Assembly (NCBI GenBank): GCA_002281535.1
Contig: NCGD01000015.1
Span: 1 to 61,610 of the forward strand
DNA length: 61,610 bases
From: Sphingomonas sp. 28-63-12
GTDB lineage: Bacteria; Pseudomonadota; Alphaproteobacteria; Sphingomonadales; Sphingomonadaceae
Reading direction: 5' to 3'
Part shown: in pieces, positions 40,447 through 49,563 of the stretch
Position numbering within the stretch: the stretch's first letter is position 1
Layout: every line of letters begins with the position of its first letter
Made by a program: the position numbers and the translations under genes
The notes under the pieces: model-generated
The model's input: the letters and a program-made list of their open reading frames with translations, nothing else
The model's database searches: none
Told to the model about the DNA's origin: nothing

Positions 40447-43203
40447 ATGCTCAAGACTCATTTGATGGCCGCATGTGCGTGCTCGGTACTGGCGTTTGGC
40501 TTGGCGTCGCCAGCGGCCGCCCAGCAGGCCCCGTCCACACCGGCCGCCGAATCCGCTGCCGCTGATTCTGCCAATGACGGCGAACAAAGCAACGACATTG
40601 TCGTTACCGCCCAGGGCCGTCAGCAGATCCTCGCCGATGTGCCGATCGCGGTAACCGCCGTCAACGCGGCCAGTCTTGAACGGTCGGGCGCGAACGACAT
40701 TCGCCAGCTCAATCAGCTTGCGCCATCGCTTTTGGTTTCATCGACCGGCAACGAGGCCAATGGTTCGGCACGCCTTCGCGGCATCGGTACGGTTGGGGAC
40801 AATCCCGGCCTTGAAAGTTCGGTCGCCGTGTTTGTTGATGGCGTCTACCGCTCGCGCTCGGGTGTCGGCCTCAACGAGCTCGGGGACATTGAGCGAATTG
40901 AAGTGCTGCGCGGTCCGCAGGGCACGCTGTTCGGGCGCAATGCGTCTGCCGGTATCATCAGCGTCACCAGCAAACTGCCTTCGTTCACCGCCAGTGCCGG
41001 CGGCGAAATCTCCTATGGTAATTATAATTTCTTCCGCGTCGGTGAAAATATCAATGTGCCGATCACGGACACGGTCGCGGCCCGGCTCGATGGTGTCTAT
41101 GTGCGGCGCGACGGGTTCTACAATGATGTCACTAACGGCGGCACGATCAACAATCGCAACCGTTACTTCATCCGTGGCCAGCTGCTTTATCAACCCTCCG
41201 CCGATCTCAGCTTCCGTCTGATCGGCGATTATACGCGTCGTAATGAATCTTGCTGCGCGGCCGCCTATATCGATCAGACGGTAGCGCCGGCCAATCTGGG
41301 GCTGTTAAACCCCACAAATCCGATCATCGGTGTGCTGACCAGCATGGGCGAACCGGCCGCGGCGCTCAGCAATCCCTATTCGCGCAATGTCTATGTCACG
41401 CCAGGCCGCAGCTATGCCGGCCAGACCCAGGATTGGGGCATTTCCGGCCAGCTCGATTATGACTTTGGCGGCGTGAAGCTGACGTCGATCACCGCTTATC
41501 GCGGCTATTATAACTATCAGGGATCCGACACCGATTATAGCGCGGTCGATATTCTCTATCGTCAGCCCGGCCCCAATGCCGGCCGGCGCGAATTCGCCAC
41601 CTTCTCGCAGGAATTGCGGCTGCAGGGCGAAGCCTTTGACGGCCATCTCGACTGGCTGGTCGGCGGCTATTTCGCCAATGAAGACCTGACGGTACGCGAT
41701 AATCTCCGCTTTGGTACGCAATATGGCGCCTTTGCATCGTGCCGCCTGCTTGCGGCGGTAAGTGGCGGCATCCCGCGCGATCCGACCCAGGCAGGCTGCC
41801 GGGCCGGCCCCAATGGTGCGGTCACCGATACGGTGTTGCGTGGCATCTTCGGGCCTCTGCCCAATCAGGCGCAGGTCCTCATCAACGGCCTCAATCTGCT
41901 CAGCACGCTCAATAATCGGGGCGAAACGGTTTCGACCTATCAGCAGAACAGCCGCAACTTCGCGTTCTTCACGCACAACATCGTCAGCATCACGGATTCG
42001 CTGAAGCTGACGCTCGGCGCGCGCTACACCAACGAAACCAAGACGCTCAACGCCAATTTCGGCAACGACAATACTGTCTGCCAGCAGGCGCAGGCACTGT
42101 TGCTTCCGTATCTGACCGGTGCCGCCACGACGACGGTCCCGTCGAGCCTGACGGGCGGCGTAATCTCGCTCTCCTGCCAGGGCAATTCGACGGCCGAGCT
42201 GAACGGTGTTTCGATCAATGACAAGCGTCAGGAAGGCGAGTTCACGGGCACGGCGATCCTGTCCTATAAGGTTACGCCCGATCTGCTGGTTTATGGCAGT
42301 TGGGCGCGCGGCTATAAGGCGGGCGGTTTCAACCTTGATCGTTCGGCCCTGAAATCTCCGATCTTCCCGTTTTCGGCAACGCCGGGCGGTGCCCAGGCAC
42401 TGGTCAAGAACCTGCAGTTCGATCAGGAAATCAACACCGCCTATGAAGTCGGCGCGAAATATTCGACCCGTCATTTCAGCATCAACGTTGCGGCGTTCCG
42501 GCAGGAGTTCAAGAATTTCCAGCTGAATACCTTCAACGGCTCGGTCTTTCTGGTACAGACTGTTAATAGCTGCAGCACCGATCTGGCCGGTGCCGATCGC
42601 GATCTGAGTGCGGCAACCGGGGCATGCGCGCCCGGCAATGTCCGTCCCGGCGTGATCTCGCAGGGTGTGGAATTCGAGGCGAGCATCACACCGATCCGTG
42701 ACTTCACGGTCAATGCCGGTGTTACCTATGCCGACACGCGCTATCAGAAAAATCTGATCGGCAACCAAAATGGCTCGCCGCTTGATCCGGCGCTGCGGTT
42801 GCTCCCTGGCGACAATCTGTCGAACGCGCCGCAGCTGGTCGTGACATCGGCCGTTTCGTGGACGCCGAAACTGGGCAATAGCGGCCTTTCCGGTCTGTTC
42901 TATGTCGATGGCCGCCTGACTGGCGACTATAATACGGGGTCCGATCTGTTCCCGCAAAAGGAGCAGGATGGATTCGTGACGGTCAACGCCCGGATCGGCA
43001 TCCGCGGCCCGAGCGAGAAGTGGTCGATCGAGTTCTGGGGCCAAAATGTCCTCAACACCAATTATACCCAGGTAGCCTTCAATACCCCGTTCCAGCAGGC
43101 AAGCTCGACCCCGTCGGCCGGCTATCCTGGTGGGACGCAGATCTTCTCGGCATTCCTGGCCGAACCACGCACCTATGGGATCACGCTGCGCGGCAAGTTC
43201 TGA
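40447..43203 (+). CDS. TonB-dependent outer-membrane receptor
   Basis: A 918-aa receptor. The signal peptide (LAFGLASPAAA, cut before QQAPS) precedes a linker with NDIVVTAQGRQQILADVPIA (TonB-box-like), the plug with RIEVLRGPQGTLFGRNASAG, then a 22-strand barrel ending RTYGITLRGKF. Large receptors of this type in sphingomonads import hydrophobic or complex organic compounds. It is placed among the acyl-CoA genes, so it may import the pathway's substrate. GGGAGAGAG lies before ATG 40447. Confidence 0.92.
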   Translation: MLKTHLMAACACSVLAFGLASPAAAQQAPSTPAAESAAADSANDGEQSNDIVVTAQGRQQILADVPIAVTAVNAASLERSGANDIRQLNQLAPSLLVSSTGNEANGSARLRGIGTVGDNPGLESSVAVFVDGVYRSRSGVGLNELGDIERIEVLRGPQGTLFGRNASAGIISVTSKLPSFTASAGGEISYGNYNFFRVGENINVPITDTVAARLDGVYVRRDGFYNDVTNGGTINNRNRYFIRGQLLYQPSADLSFRLIGDYTRRNESCCAAAYIDQTVAPANLGLLNPTNPIIGVLTSMGEPAAALSNPYSRNVYVTPGRSYAGQTQDWGISGQLDYDFGGVKLTSITAYRGYYNYQGSDTDYSAVDILYRQPGPNAGRREFATFSQELRLQGEAFDGHLDWLVGGYFANEDLTVRDNLRFGTQYGAFASCRLLAAVSGGIPRDPTQAGCRAGPNGAVTDTVLRGIFGPLPNQAQVLINGLNLLSTLNNRGETVSTYQQNSRNFAFFTHNIVSITDSLKLTLGARYTNETKTLNANFGNDNTVCQQAQALLLPYLTGAATTTVPSSLTGGVISLSCQGNSTAELNGVSINDKRQEGEFTGTAILSYKVTPDLLVYGSWARGYKAGGFNLDRSALKSPIFPFSATPGGAQALVKNLQFDQEINTAYEVGAKYSTRHFSINVAAFRQEFKNFQLNTFNGSVFLVQTVNSCSTDLAGADRDLSAATGACAPGNVRPGVISQGVEFEASITPIRDFTVNAGVTYADTRYQKNLIGNQNGSPLDPALRLLPGDNLSNAPQLVVTSAVSWTPKLGNSGLSGLFYVDGRLTGDYNTGSDLFPQKEQDGFVTVNARIGIRGPSEKWSIEFWGQNVLNTNYTQVAFNTPFQQASSTPSAGYPGGTQIFSAFLAEPRTYGITLRGKF

Positions 43204-43239
43204 CGTCGCCAGCTCTGATGTGATGGTTTGTTTTACAGG

Positions 43240-43275
43240 GGCGCCGTCCGGAGAACATCCGGGCGGCGCCTTTTT
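43240..43275 (+). terminator. Intrinsic terminator after the TonB-dependent receptor
   Basis: The stem GGCGCCGTCCGG (43240-43251) pairs with CCGGGCGGCGCC (43259-43270), with one G-T pair and loop AGAACAT, followed by TTTTT. It lies 37 nt after the receptor stop. A clear Rho-independent terminator. Confidence 0.88.
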
Positions 43276-43576
43276 ATATGGTTGGGGTGCAACAGGACGA
43301 CGCCATAATGCATCCCCACCGAACCGACCGGTTCGGATACCTGTTTTGGTTAGATTGACGGCGCATTTAGCCCGCAGGCCAGCCGACACGCCGCTGATTC
43401 GGTCGCCATTTAGTCGCGTTTAGACCATCGATCTGAATCTCGGAATCATCGCGCCCTGTTCAAGCTCAGTTTGTCGAAGCCCTGCCATTACTTCGGGCTG
43501 CATTCCCGGTAGACGAGGAAAAAGCAGCCCATCGTCAGGGGGCACAGCTAACGCTTCTGATCTATCGCACGGTGCT
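43276..43576. other. Gap without a gene after the receptor
   Basis: These 300 nt hold no supported gene. A lone sequence CAAGCTCAGTTTGTCGAAGC (about 43,461-43,480) is like a dispersed repeat word often seen in sphingomonads. The receptor and the TetR gene converge here. Confidence 0.4.
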
Positions 43577-44824
43577 TTAAAGCGCCAATATCCTGTCATC
43601 GAACAGGCCAAAGCACAGCGTGGAGGCATAATAAGCGATGGCGCGGTCGCGCGGCATCGTGCTGGCCCATTTGCGCATGTCGAAGGCGGCGTTCTGCAGC
43701 GCCATCAACGCCTGCGACGCGATCAGCGGATCGATTGGCCGGACGGAGCCTTCGGCGATGCCATCGCTCATCATGCCGGCATAGCGGCGTGCGATCCGGT
43801 TCGATCGATTGACCATCGCGCTGCGCACCGATCGCGGCAGGCCGGACAGCGCCGTCGTCCGCATCAGCGGGCCGCGCTCGGAAAACTGAATGTCGAGCAA
43901 GGTCGACAAAACGCTCGACAATTGCTGCCAATAGCTGCCCGGTTCCAACCCGGCGAGTCGTTGAGCATCGGCGATCGTGTCCAGGCTGCGCTTGTAGCAG
44001 GCGATGACCAGATCGTCCTTGGCATCGAGATGATGATAGAAACTGCCCTTGGTGACATTCAACTGTGACGCGATTTTCTGGACCGAGGCGCCGCGATAGC
44101 CCAGCTCGTTGATCAGCCGGGTGGCAGCCAGCAAAAAGGCCTCGCGCCCGGGCTCGGCTTCGTCATGGTCAAGATCGATGCGGGCGGGGGCCCATACGGC
44201 ATTACGTGGGGCGATGCCGTTGGCGAAAACGGCCATCAGCCGTTCTTCCACCCGTTCGAATTGATCGAGATCGTACCGGATCAGCCACACCGGCAGCCAG
44301 AAGGTGTTCTCCAGCAGCACATGCGCGCGCGCACCGTTCAGGTCAGTTTCGGCACGGGTATCGGCGGGCCCCCACAGCGCGCGGGTACGGCGGAAGACAT
44401 CGCGCCAGCCGGCCATCAGCCGCCCGCGCACCGGTTCTTCCATCGCGCGAAGATCAGACAGCACGGCAAAGGACGTCGCTTCACCGCGCTGAATCCGCGC
44501 GAGCCGGTCCATGTTGAGCGCCAGATAGCGCGCCACCCGCTGCTGCGGGGTGGGCAGGGTCATCGCCTCGGCCAGCATGATCTGGAGTTGCTCGAGCGTA
44601 TATTCGAAGCAGGCGGCGGCAAGGTCTTCCTTGCGCTTGAAATAATAGGTGACGCTGGTGGTGTTCAGGCCCACGCGCCGAGCAACATCGGCAAAAGTCA
44701 TGCCCTTGGCGCTTTGTTCGTTGATGGCCTGGGCGGCGGCGGCGAGGATCGCATCGCGCTTGGCACGGAATCGCACCGTGCTCCCAGTCGTTTCGCTCTG
44801 AACTGTCCCCACAGCCGCCATCAT
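43577..44824 (-). CDS. Tandem double TetR regulator
   Basis: A 415-aa protein made of two TetR-like units. Unit 1 (about 17-200) has RDAILAAAAQAINEQSAKG and FADVARRVGLNTTSVTYYFK; unit 2 (about 225-410) has AFLLAATRLINELGYRGASV and KIASQLNVTKGSFYHHLDAK. Each unit has its own helix-turn-helix and a ligand-domain-sized tail, twice the usual 200-aa length. It may fold as a pseudo-dimer. It is divergent from the acyl-CoA dehydrogenase operon at 44,986, the obvious target. Confidence 0.88.
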   Translation of the reverse strand: MMAAVGTVQSETTGSTVRFRAKRDAILAAAAQAINEQSAKGMTFADVARRVGLNTTSVTYYFKRKEDLAAACFEYTLEQLQIMLAEAMTLPTPQQRVARYLALNMDRLARIQRGEATSFAVLSDLRAMEEPVRGRLMAGWRDVFRRTRALWGPADTRAETDLNGARAHVLLENTFWLPVWLIRYDLDQFERVEERLMAVFANGIAPRNAVWAPARIDLDHDEAEPGREAFLLAATRLINELGYRGASVQKIASQLNVTKGSFYHHLDAKDDLVIACYKRSLDTIADAQRLAGLEPGSYWQQLSSVLSTLLDIQFSERGPLMRTTALSGLPRSVRSAMVNRSNRIARRYAGMMSDGIAEGSVRPIDPLIASQALMALQNAAFDMRKWASTMPRDRAIAYYASTLCFGLFDDRILAL

Positions 44825-44985
44825 CCGAGCTTAACAGCATCTTTTCGAAGAAACAGTCCTTTTTACGTCACAATCAAAAACACCCTTTTGAAGCAACAAA
44901 AGCAGAAAAAGCGGTCGCTCAGCGGCTTTACCGAAAACGCGGTACGGTCTAAGCCACGCCCAACCGAGCCGATGGAGAGAGTGTC
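44825..44985. promoter_or_regulatory. Divergent promoter region, TetR versus ACAD operon
   Basis: A 161-nt AT-rich spacer between divergent genes. It contains a short inverted repeat TACCG-N6-CGGTA near 44,931-44,945 and A-rich runs (about 44,873-44,912). It is the natural place for binding sites of the tandem TetR regulator; I cannot define boxes more exactly. Confidence 0.4.
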
Positions 44986-46263
44986 ATGGATTTCACGCTA
45001 AGCGAACGCGAAACCTATTTCCGGGACCGTGTGAGGGGGTTCATCGACCAGCATATTCGCCCGCGAAACCATCTTTACGAGCAGCAAAGCCACGAGGGCG
45101 AGCGCTGGAAGGTCATTCCGGTCATCGAGGAGATGAAGGCCAAAACCAAAGAAGCGGGGCTTTGGAATTTCTTCATGCCGCCGCATTCAGGTCAAACCCA
45201 TGTCGACGACTCGTTCGAGTTTGAAGGCACACAGCTCACCAACCTCGAATATGCGCTATGCGCCGAGGAGATGGGCAAAATCGGTTGGGCCAGCGAGTGC
45301 TTCAACTGCTCCGCGCCCGATACCGGCAACATGGAAGTGCTTCATCGCTACGGCACGCGCGATCAAAAGGAGCGCTGGCTCAAGCCGCTGATGCAGGGCG
45401 AGATCCGCTCGGCCTTTTTGATGACCGAGCCGGCAGTGGCGTCTTCTGATGCCACCAACATCGAAACCAGCATGGTTCGCGATGGCGATGACTATGTCAT
45501 CAACGGCACCAAATGGTGGTCGTCTGGCGTGGGCGATCCGCGCTGCAAGATCGCCATCGTGATGGGCAAGACCAACCCGGAGGGTTCGCGCCACAGCCAG
45601 CAGAGCCAAATTCTGGTGCCGATGGATGCCCCTGGCGTGACGATCAAGCGGATGCTCAGCGTTTATGGCTATGACCATGCACCGCACGGACATGGCGAGG
45701 TCGAGCTGAAGAATGTCCGCGTGCCGGTCGAAAATGTGCTGCTCGGCGAAGGTCGCGGGTTCGAAATCGCGCAAGGGCGGCTCGGGCCGGGCCGGATTCA
45801 TCACTGCATGCGCACCATCGGCGTGGCTGAAGTCGCGATCGAGGCCATGGCCAAGCGCCTGCTGACCCGCGTTGCGTTCGGCAAGCGCATCGCCGATCAA
45901 TCGATCTGGGAACAGCGCATTGCCAAGGCGCGGATCGATATCGAGATGACGCGCCTGCTCTGCCTCAAGGCCGCCGACATGATGGACCGGGCCGGCAACA
46001 AGAGCGCGCAGCAGGAAATCGCGATGATCAAGGTAGCCGCCCCAAACATGGCGCTGTCGATCCTCGACGATGCCATTCAGGCGCATGGCGGCGGCGGCGT
46101 GTCGGGTGATTTCGAGCTGGCGCATGCCTGGGCGGCGATGCGCACCCTGCGTTTCGCCGATGGACCCGATGAAGTCCACAACCGGGCGATCGCTCGCCAC
46201 GAATTCGGGAAGTATGCTGATCTTCCCGAAGCCGTTGCAGCGAAAGGCATGGTACGGCGGTAG
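44986..46263 (+). CDS. Acyl-CoA dehydrogenase, ACAD10/11-like
   Basis: A 425-aa flavoprotein. It has [74 protein letters not shown] and [20 protein letters not shown] near the C-terminus, the pattern of the ACAD10/ACAD11 group. Those enzymes act with a phosphotransferase on 4-hydroxyacyl-CoA, and such a kinase is encoded three genes on (47,484). It is the first gene of a rightward operon, with GGAGAG before ATG 44986. Confidence 0.9.
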   Translation: MDFTLSERETYFRDRVRGFIDQHIRPRNHLYEQQSHEGERWKVIPVIEEMKAKTKEAGLWNFFMPPHSGQTHVDDSFEFEGTQLTNLEYALCAEEMGKIGWASECFNCSAPDTGNMEVLHRYGTRDQKERWLKPLMQGEIRSAFLMTEPAVASSDATNIETSMVRDGDDYVINGTKWWSSGVGDPRCKIAIVMGKTNPEGSRHSQQSQILVPMDAPGVTIKRMLSVYGYDHAPHGHGEVELKNVRVPVENVLLGEGRGFEIAQGRLGPGRIHHCMRTIGVAEVAIEAMAKRLLTRVAFGKRIADQSIWEQRIAKARIDIEMTRLLCLKAADMMDRAGNKSAQQEIAMIKVAAPNMALSILDDAIQAHGGGGVSGDFELAHAWAAMRTLRFADGPDEVHNRAIARHEFGKYADLPEAVAAKGMVRR

Positions 46264-46283
46264 GTCCACCCGCATGCTCAAAA

Positions 46284-46364
46284 CGTCACCCCAGCGAAAG
46301 CTGGGGTTTCGTTGCAATCGGCACCGCGCCGCCGCTTGCGATCCCCGCTTTTGCCGGGATGACG
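46284..46364. repeat. REP-like paired hairpins (copy 2)
   Basis: The unit CGTCACCCCAGCGAAAGCTG (46284-46303) continues GGG, and after about 37 nt an inverted partner ATCCCCGCTTTTGCCGGGAT ends in GACG. Same family as 39012. It fills the space between the dehydrogenase and the alcohol dehydrogenase gene. Confidence 0.75.
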
Positions 46365-46398
46365 CTGCGGGGTGGGGTGCGACGAAGGAAGAAGTGAA

Positions 46399-47484
46399 GT
46401 GAAAGCAGCCGTCCTTTACGAACCGAAGACCGAACTGGTCATCGAAGACATCGCCATTTCGAAGCCCGGCCCGCGCGAAGTGCTGATCCGCACCGTTGCG
46501 TGCGGCGTGTGCCGGTCCGACTTGCACTTCGTCGATGGCGCCTTCCCGCACCCGATGCCGACCGTGCCGGGACACGAAGCCGCCGGCATTGTCGAGGAGG
46601 TCGGAAGCGATGTCGCGCGATTGAAGGTTGGCGACCATGTCATCACCTTCTTCACGGTTTTTTGCGGCAGTTGCGAGATGTGCGTGACTGGCCGGCCGTC
46701 GCTGTGCGTCGATCCCTCGACGCGGCGGGCCAAGGGGGCGGACCCGCGCATCAGCCTCCAGGACGGCACGCCGCTCGCGCCCTTCCTCAATCTGTCGGCC
46801 TTTGCCGAAATGATGCTGGTGCATGAGAATGCGTGTGTCGCAATTGCCAAGGAGATGCCGCTCGATCGCGCCGCCTTGCTCGGCTGTGCGGTCATCACCG
46901 GGGCGGGATCGATCTTCAATGACAGCCGGCTGCGTGCTGGCGAAACCGTTGCGGTGATCGGCTGCGGCGGGATCGGCCTGTCAGCGATCAACGCCGCCAA
47001 GATCGCCGGTGCCGGGCAGATCATTGCGATCGACCCGGTCGCCGACAAGCGTGCGCTCGCCAAGCGACTGGGGGCGACGCATGGCTTCGATTCCAACGAT
47101 CCAGATCTCGCCAAAAAGGTCATCGCGCTGACGGGGGGGGGCGTTGATTACGCGATCGAGGCCGTCGGCCGGCCGAATACTGCCGAGCTCGCTTGGGCGC
47201 TGCTCAAACGCGGCGGTACCGCCACGATTCTCGGCATGATCGCACCCGGCAATATGGTCAGCATTCCGGGGCCGAGTTTCCTGACTGGCAAGAAGCTGCA
47301 AGGCTCGCTGCTCGGTTCAACGCGCTTCCCGATCGACATGCCGCGCCTCGTTCAGCTCTATCTCGACGGCAAGCTCGATCTCGATACGATGGTGGCGGAG
47401 CGGATCACGTTGCCGCAAGTCAACGACGCACTCGCCAAATTGCGAACGGGCGATACCGTGCGCTCCGTGATCGAGTTCAGCTGA
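46399..47484 (+). CDS. Zinc-dependent alcohol dehydrogenase
   Basis: A 361-aa MDR enzyme. The catalytic zinc site begins CGVCRSDLHF, with GHEAAGIVEEVG following; structural zinc cysteines are in FCGSCEMCVTGRPSLC; the Rossmann motif is VIGCGGIGLSAINAAKIAGA. It oxidises an alcohol to aldehyde or ketone with NAD. GTG 46399 is chosen with GGAAGAAG upstream. The stop overlaps the next start by one base (TGATG). Confidence 0.9.
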   Translation: MKAAVLYEPKTELVIEDIAISKPGPREVLIRTVACGVCRSDLHFVDGAFPHPMPTVPGHEAAGIVEEVGSDVARLKVGDHVITFFTVFCGSCEMCVTGRPSLCVDPSTRRAKGADPRISLQDGTPLAPFLNLSAFAEMMLVHENACVAIAKEMPLDRAALLGCAVITGAGSIFNDSRLRAGETVAVIGCGGIGLSAINAAKIAGAGQIIAIDPVADKRALAKRLGATHGFDSNDPDLAKKVIALTGGGVDYAIEAVGRPNTAELAWALLKRGGTATILGMIAPGNMVSIPGPSFLTGKKLQGSLLGSTRFPIDMPRLVQLYLDGKLDLDTMVAERITLPQVNDALAKLRTGDTVRSVIEFS

Positions 47485-48551
47485 TGACGCAGGGTGCCGA
47501 TATCACGATGGTGGGCACAATTCCGGTCCCTGCCGATGATCCGATCAATGTGGCGGCGGTCGCTGCCTGGATGAAGGGGCACATGCCCGGCATTGACGGC
47601 CCCGTCGCGCTCTCCAAGTTCAAGGGGGGCCAGTCCAACCCGACCTATCGGGTCGAGGCCGGCGGCAAGAGCTATGTGCTGCGCCGCCAGCCCTTTGGCA
47701 AACTGCTGCCCAGCGCTCATGCGGTCGACCGCGAATATCGCTTGATCGCGGGGCTGCACCCAACCGGCTTTCCGGTGCCCGCACCGTTCGGCCTTTGCGA
47801 GGTTCCGGCGGTGATCGGGTCGATGTTCTACATCATGGAGATGGTGCAGGGGCGCAGCCTGTGGGACGGATCTCTGCCCGGGATGACCCCGCCCGACCGC
47901 CGGGCGCATTATGACGCGATGGTGGATACGCTTGCCCAGCTGCACAATACCGATTACGCAGCGGCGGGGCTTGGCGATTATGGCAAGCCGGGCAATTATT
48001 TCGAACGCCAGGTCACCCGCTGGACGCGGCAATATCGCGCTTCCGAAACCGAGCTGATGCCCGAGGTCGAGGCGCTGATCGAATGGTTGCCCGCCACGCT
48101 TCCCGAACAGACCCGCACTTCGATCGTTCATGGCGATTACCGCGTCGATAATATGATCTTCGCGGGCGATGCGCCGCGCGTGATCGCGGTGCTCGATTGG
48201 GAGCTCTCCACGCTTGGCGATCCGCTCGCCGATATTGCGTATTTCCTGATGAACTGGGTTACCGAGCCTGAGGGGCGATCGGGCGTGATGGGCATCGATG
48301 GTCCGGAAACGGGCATCCCGACGGTCGAGCAAGTCGTCGAGCGCTATTGCGCCGCCACGGGGCGAGACGGGCTGCCCAATCTCGACTGGTATTTCTCCTA
48401 CAGCCTGTTTCGGCTGACCGGCATCGTCCAGGGCATCAAGAAGCGGATCGTCGACGGCACCGCCTCCAGCGCGCAGGCGGCCAAGACAGCAGAGCGCGTC
48501 GGTCCGCTCGCGGCGGCGGCCTGGGCGTTTGCAAAAAAGGCGGGAGCATAA
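47484..48551 (+). CDS. ACAD10/LvaA-like phosphotransferase
   Basis: A 355-aa APH-fold kinase. FKGGQSNPTYRVEAGGKSYV (nucleotide loop), YVLRRQPFG (catalytic-Lys region), IVHGDYRVDNMIF (Brenner loop, catalytic Asp) and VLDWELSTLGDPLADIAYFL (metal-binding Asp) are all intact. This subgroup matches the kinase part of ACAD10/11 and LvaA, which phosphorylate 4-hydroxyacyl-CoA before a dehydrogenase partner acts. Coupled to the alcohol dehydrogenase gene by a 1-nt overlap. Confidence 0.9.
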   Translation: MTQGADITMVGTIPVPADDPINVAAVAAWMKGHMPGIDGPVALSKFKGGQSNPTYRVEAGGKSYVLRRQPFGKLLPSAHAVDREYRLIAGLHPTGFPVPAPFGLCEVPAVIGSMFYIMEMVQGRSLWDGSLPGMTPPDRRAHYDAMVDTLAQLHNTDYAAAGLGDYGKPGNYFERQVTRWTRQYRASETELMPEVEALIEWLPATLPEQTRTSIVHGDYRVDNMIFAGDAPRVIAVLDWELSTLGDPLADIAYFLMNWVTEPEGRSGVMGIDGPETGIPTVEQVVERYCAATGRDGLPNLDWYFSYSLFRLTGIVQGIKKRIVDGTASSAQAAKTAERVGPLAAAAWAFAKKAGA

Positions 48552-48562
48552 CCAGCCAGCAT

Positions 48563-48644
48563 CGTCACCCCGGCGGAAGCTGGGGTCCTTGTGAGGCGCT
48601 GGTACCCGCCATCGCCTAAGACCCCGGCCGGTGTCGGGTGACGA
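48563..48644. repeat. REP-like paired hairpins (copy 3)
   Basis: CGTCACCCCGGCGGAAGCTG (48563-48582) and about 40 nt on ACCCCGGCCGGTGTCGGGTG form imperfect inverted halves. Same family as 39012, more diverged. It lies between the kinase and SDR genes. Confidence 0.7.
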
Positions 48645-48664
48645 TATTGGGAAAGGGAGAGAAG

Positions 48665-49429
48665 ATGAGCCAATTCGATCTGACCGGCCACGTCGCCATC
48701 ATTACCGGTTCCTCGCGCGGGATCGGCAAGGCGAGCGCCTGGGAACTCGCCGAGCATGGCGCCAAGGTCGTCATTTCCAGCCGCAAGCAGGATGCCTGCG
48801 CTGAGGTCGCCGCTGAGATCAACGGCAAATTCGGCGAAGGCACCGCGATCGCTGTCGCCGCCAACATTTCCGACAAGGCTGGCTTGCAGCATCTCGTCGA
48901 TGAAACCCGTGCCGCCTTCGGCAAGGTTGATATCCTCGTCTGCAACGCCGCGTCCAATCCCTATTATGGGCCGCAGGAGGGCATTGCCGACGATCAGTTC
49001 CGCAAGATCCTCGACAACAACATCATCTCCAACCATTGGCTGATTGCGATGGTCGCGCCCGACATGCGCGATCGGGGAGCGGGGAGCATCATCATCATTT
49101 CGTCGATCGGCGGGATCAGGGGCACGGCAATCATTGGCGCTTATGCGATCTCCAAGGCGGCAGACATGCAGCTCGCGCGCAACCTGGCGCATGAATTCGG
49201 GCCGTTCAATGTGCGCGTCAATTGCATCGCGCCGGGCCTGATTCGCACCGATTTCGCGCGCGCTTTGTGGGAGGACGAGGCGGCCGTAAAGGTGCGTAAC
49301 GCCACCACCCCGCTGCGCCGGATCGGCGAGCCCGAGGAGATCGCCGGCGCGGTCGTCTTTCTGGCGAGCAAGGCCAGCGCATTCATGACCGGGCAGACGA
49401 TCGTTATTGATGGCGGGGTGACGATTTAG
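48665..49429 (+). CDS. Short-chain dehydrogenase (FabG-like)
   Basis: A 254-aa SDR. TGSSRGIGKASAWELAEHG is the cofactor loop, NAASNPYYGP takes the NNAG position, the catalytic serine lies in IIISSIGGIRG and YAISK follows; GEPEEIAGAVVFLASKASAF is the usual C-terminal block. It probably oxidises a 3-hydroxyacyl-CoA or a steroid-type hydroxyl. GGGAAAGGGAGAAG precedes ATG 48665. Confidence 0.9.
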   Translation: MSQFDLTGHVAIITGSSRGIGKASAWELAEHGAKVVISSRKQDACAEVAAEINGKFGEGTAIAVAANISDKAGLQHLVDETRAAFGKVDILVCNAASNPYYGPQEGIADDQFRKILDNNIISNHWLIAMVAPDMRDRGAGSIIIISSIGGIRGTAIIGAYAISKAADMQLARNLAHEFGPFNVRVNCIAPGLIRTDFARALWEDEAAVKVRNATTPLRRIGEPEEIAGAVVFLASKASAFMTGQTIVIDGGVTI

Positions 49430-49454
49430 CGGGGATAAACATCCCCCGATCCGT

Positions 49455-49526
49455 TGGTTTCGAGCGCAGTCGAGAAACCGCAGCGGGACGTTTATGGCCT
49501 GTTTCTCGACTGCGTTCGAAACCAAT
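49455..49526. repeat. Long inverted repeat between SDR genes
   Basis: TTGGTTTCGAGCGCAGTCGA (49455-49474) plus GAAAC pairs with the inverse copy at 49502-49526, 25 nt per arm with a single mismatch. It belongs to a different repeat type from the CCCCGGC hairpins. It could act as a bidirectional terminator or mRNA stabiliser. Confidence 0.75.
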
Positions 49527-49563
49527 GGGTCAACGAGAGTTTTTAGGGTTTGGGAGTTTTCAG

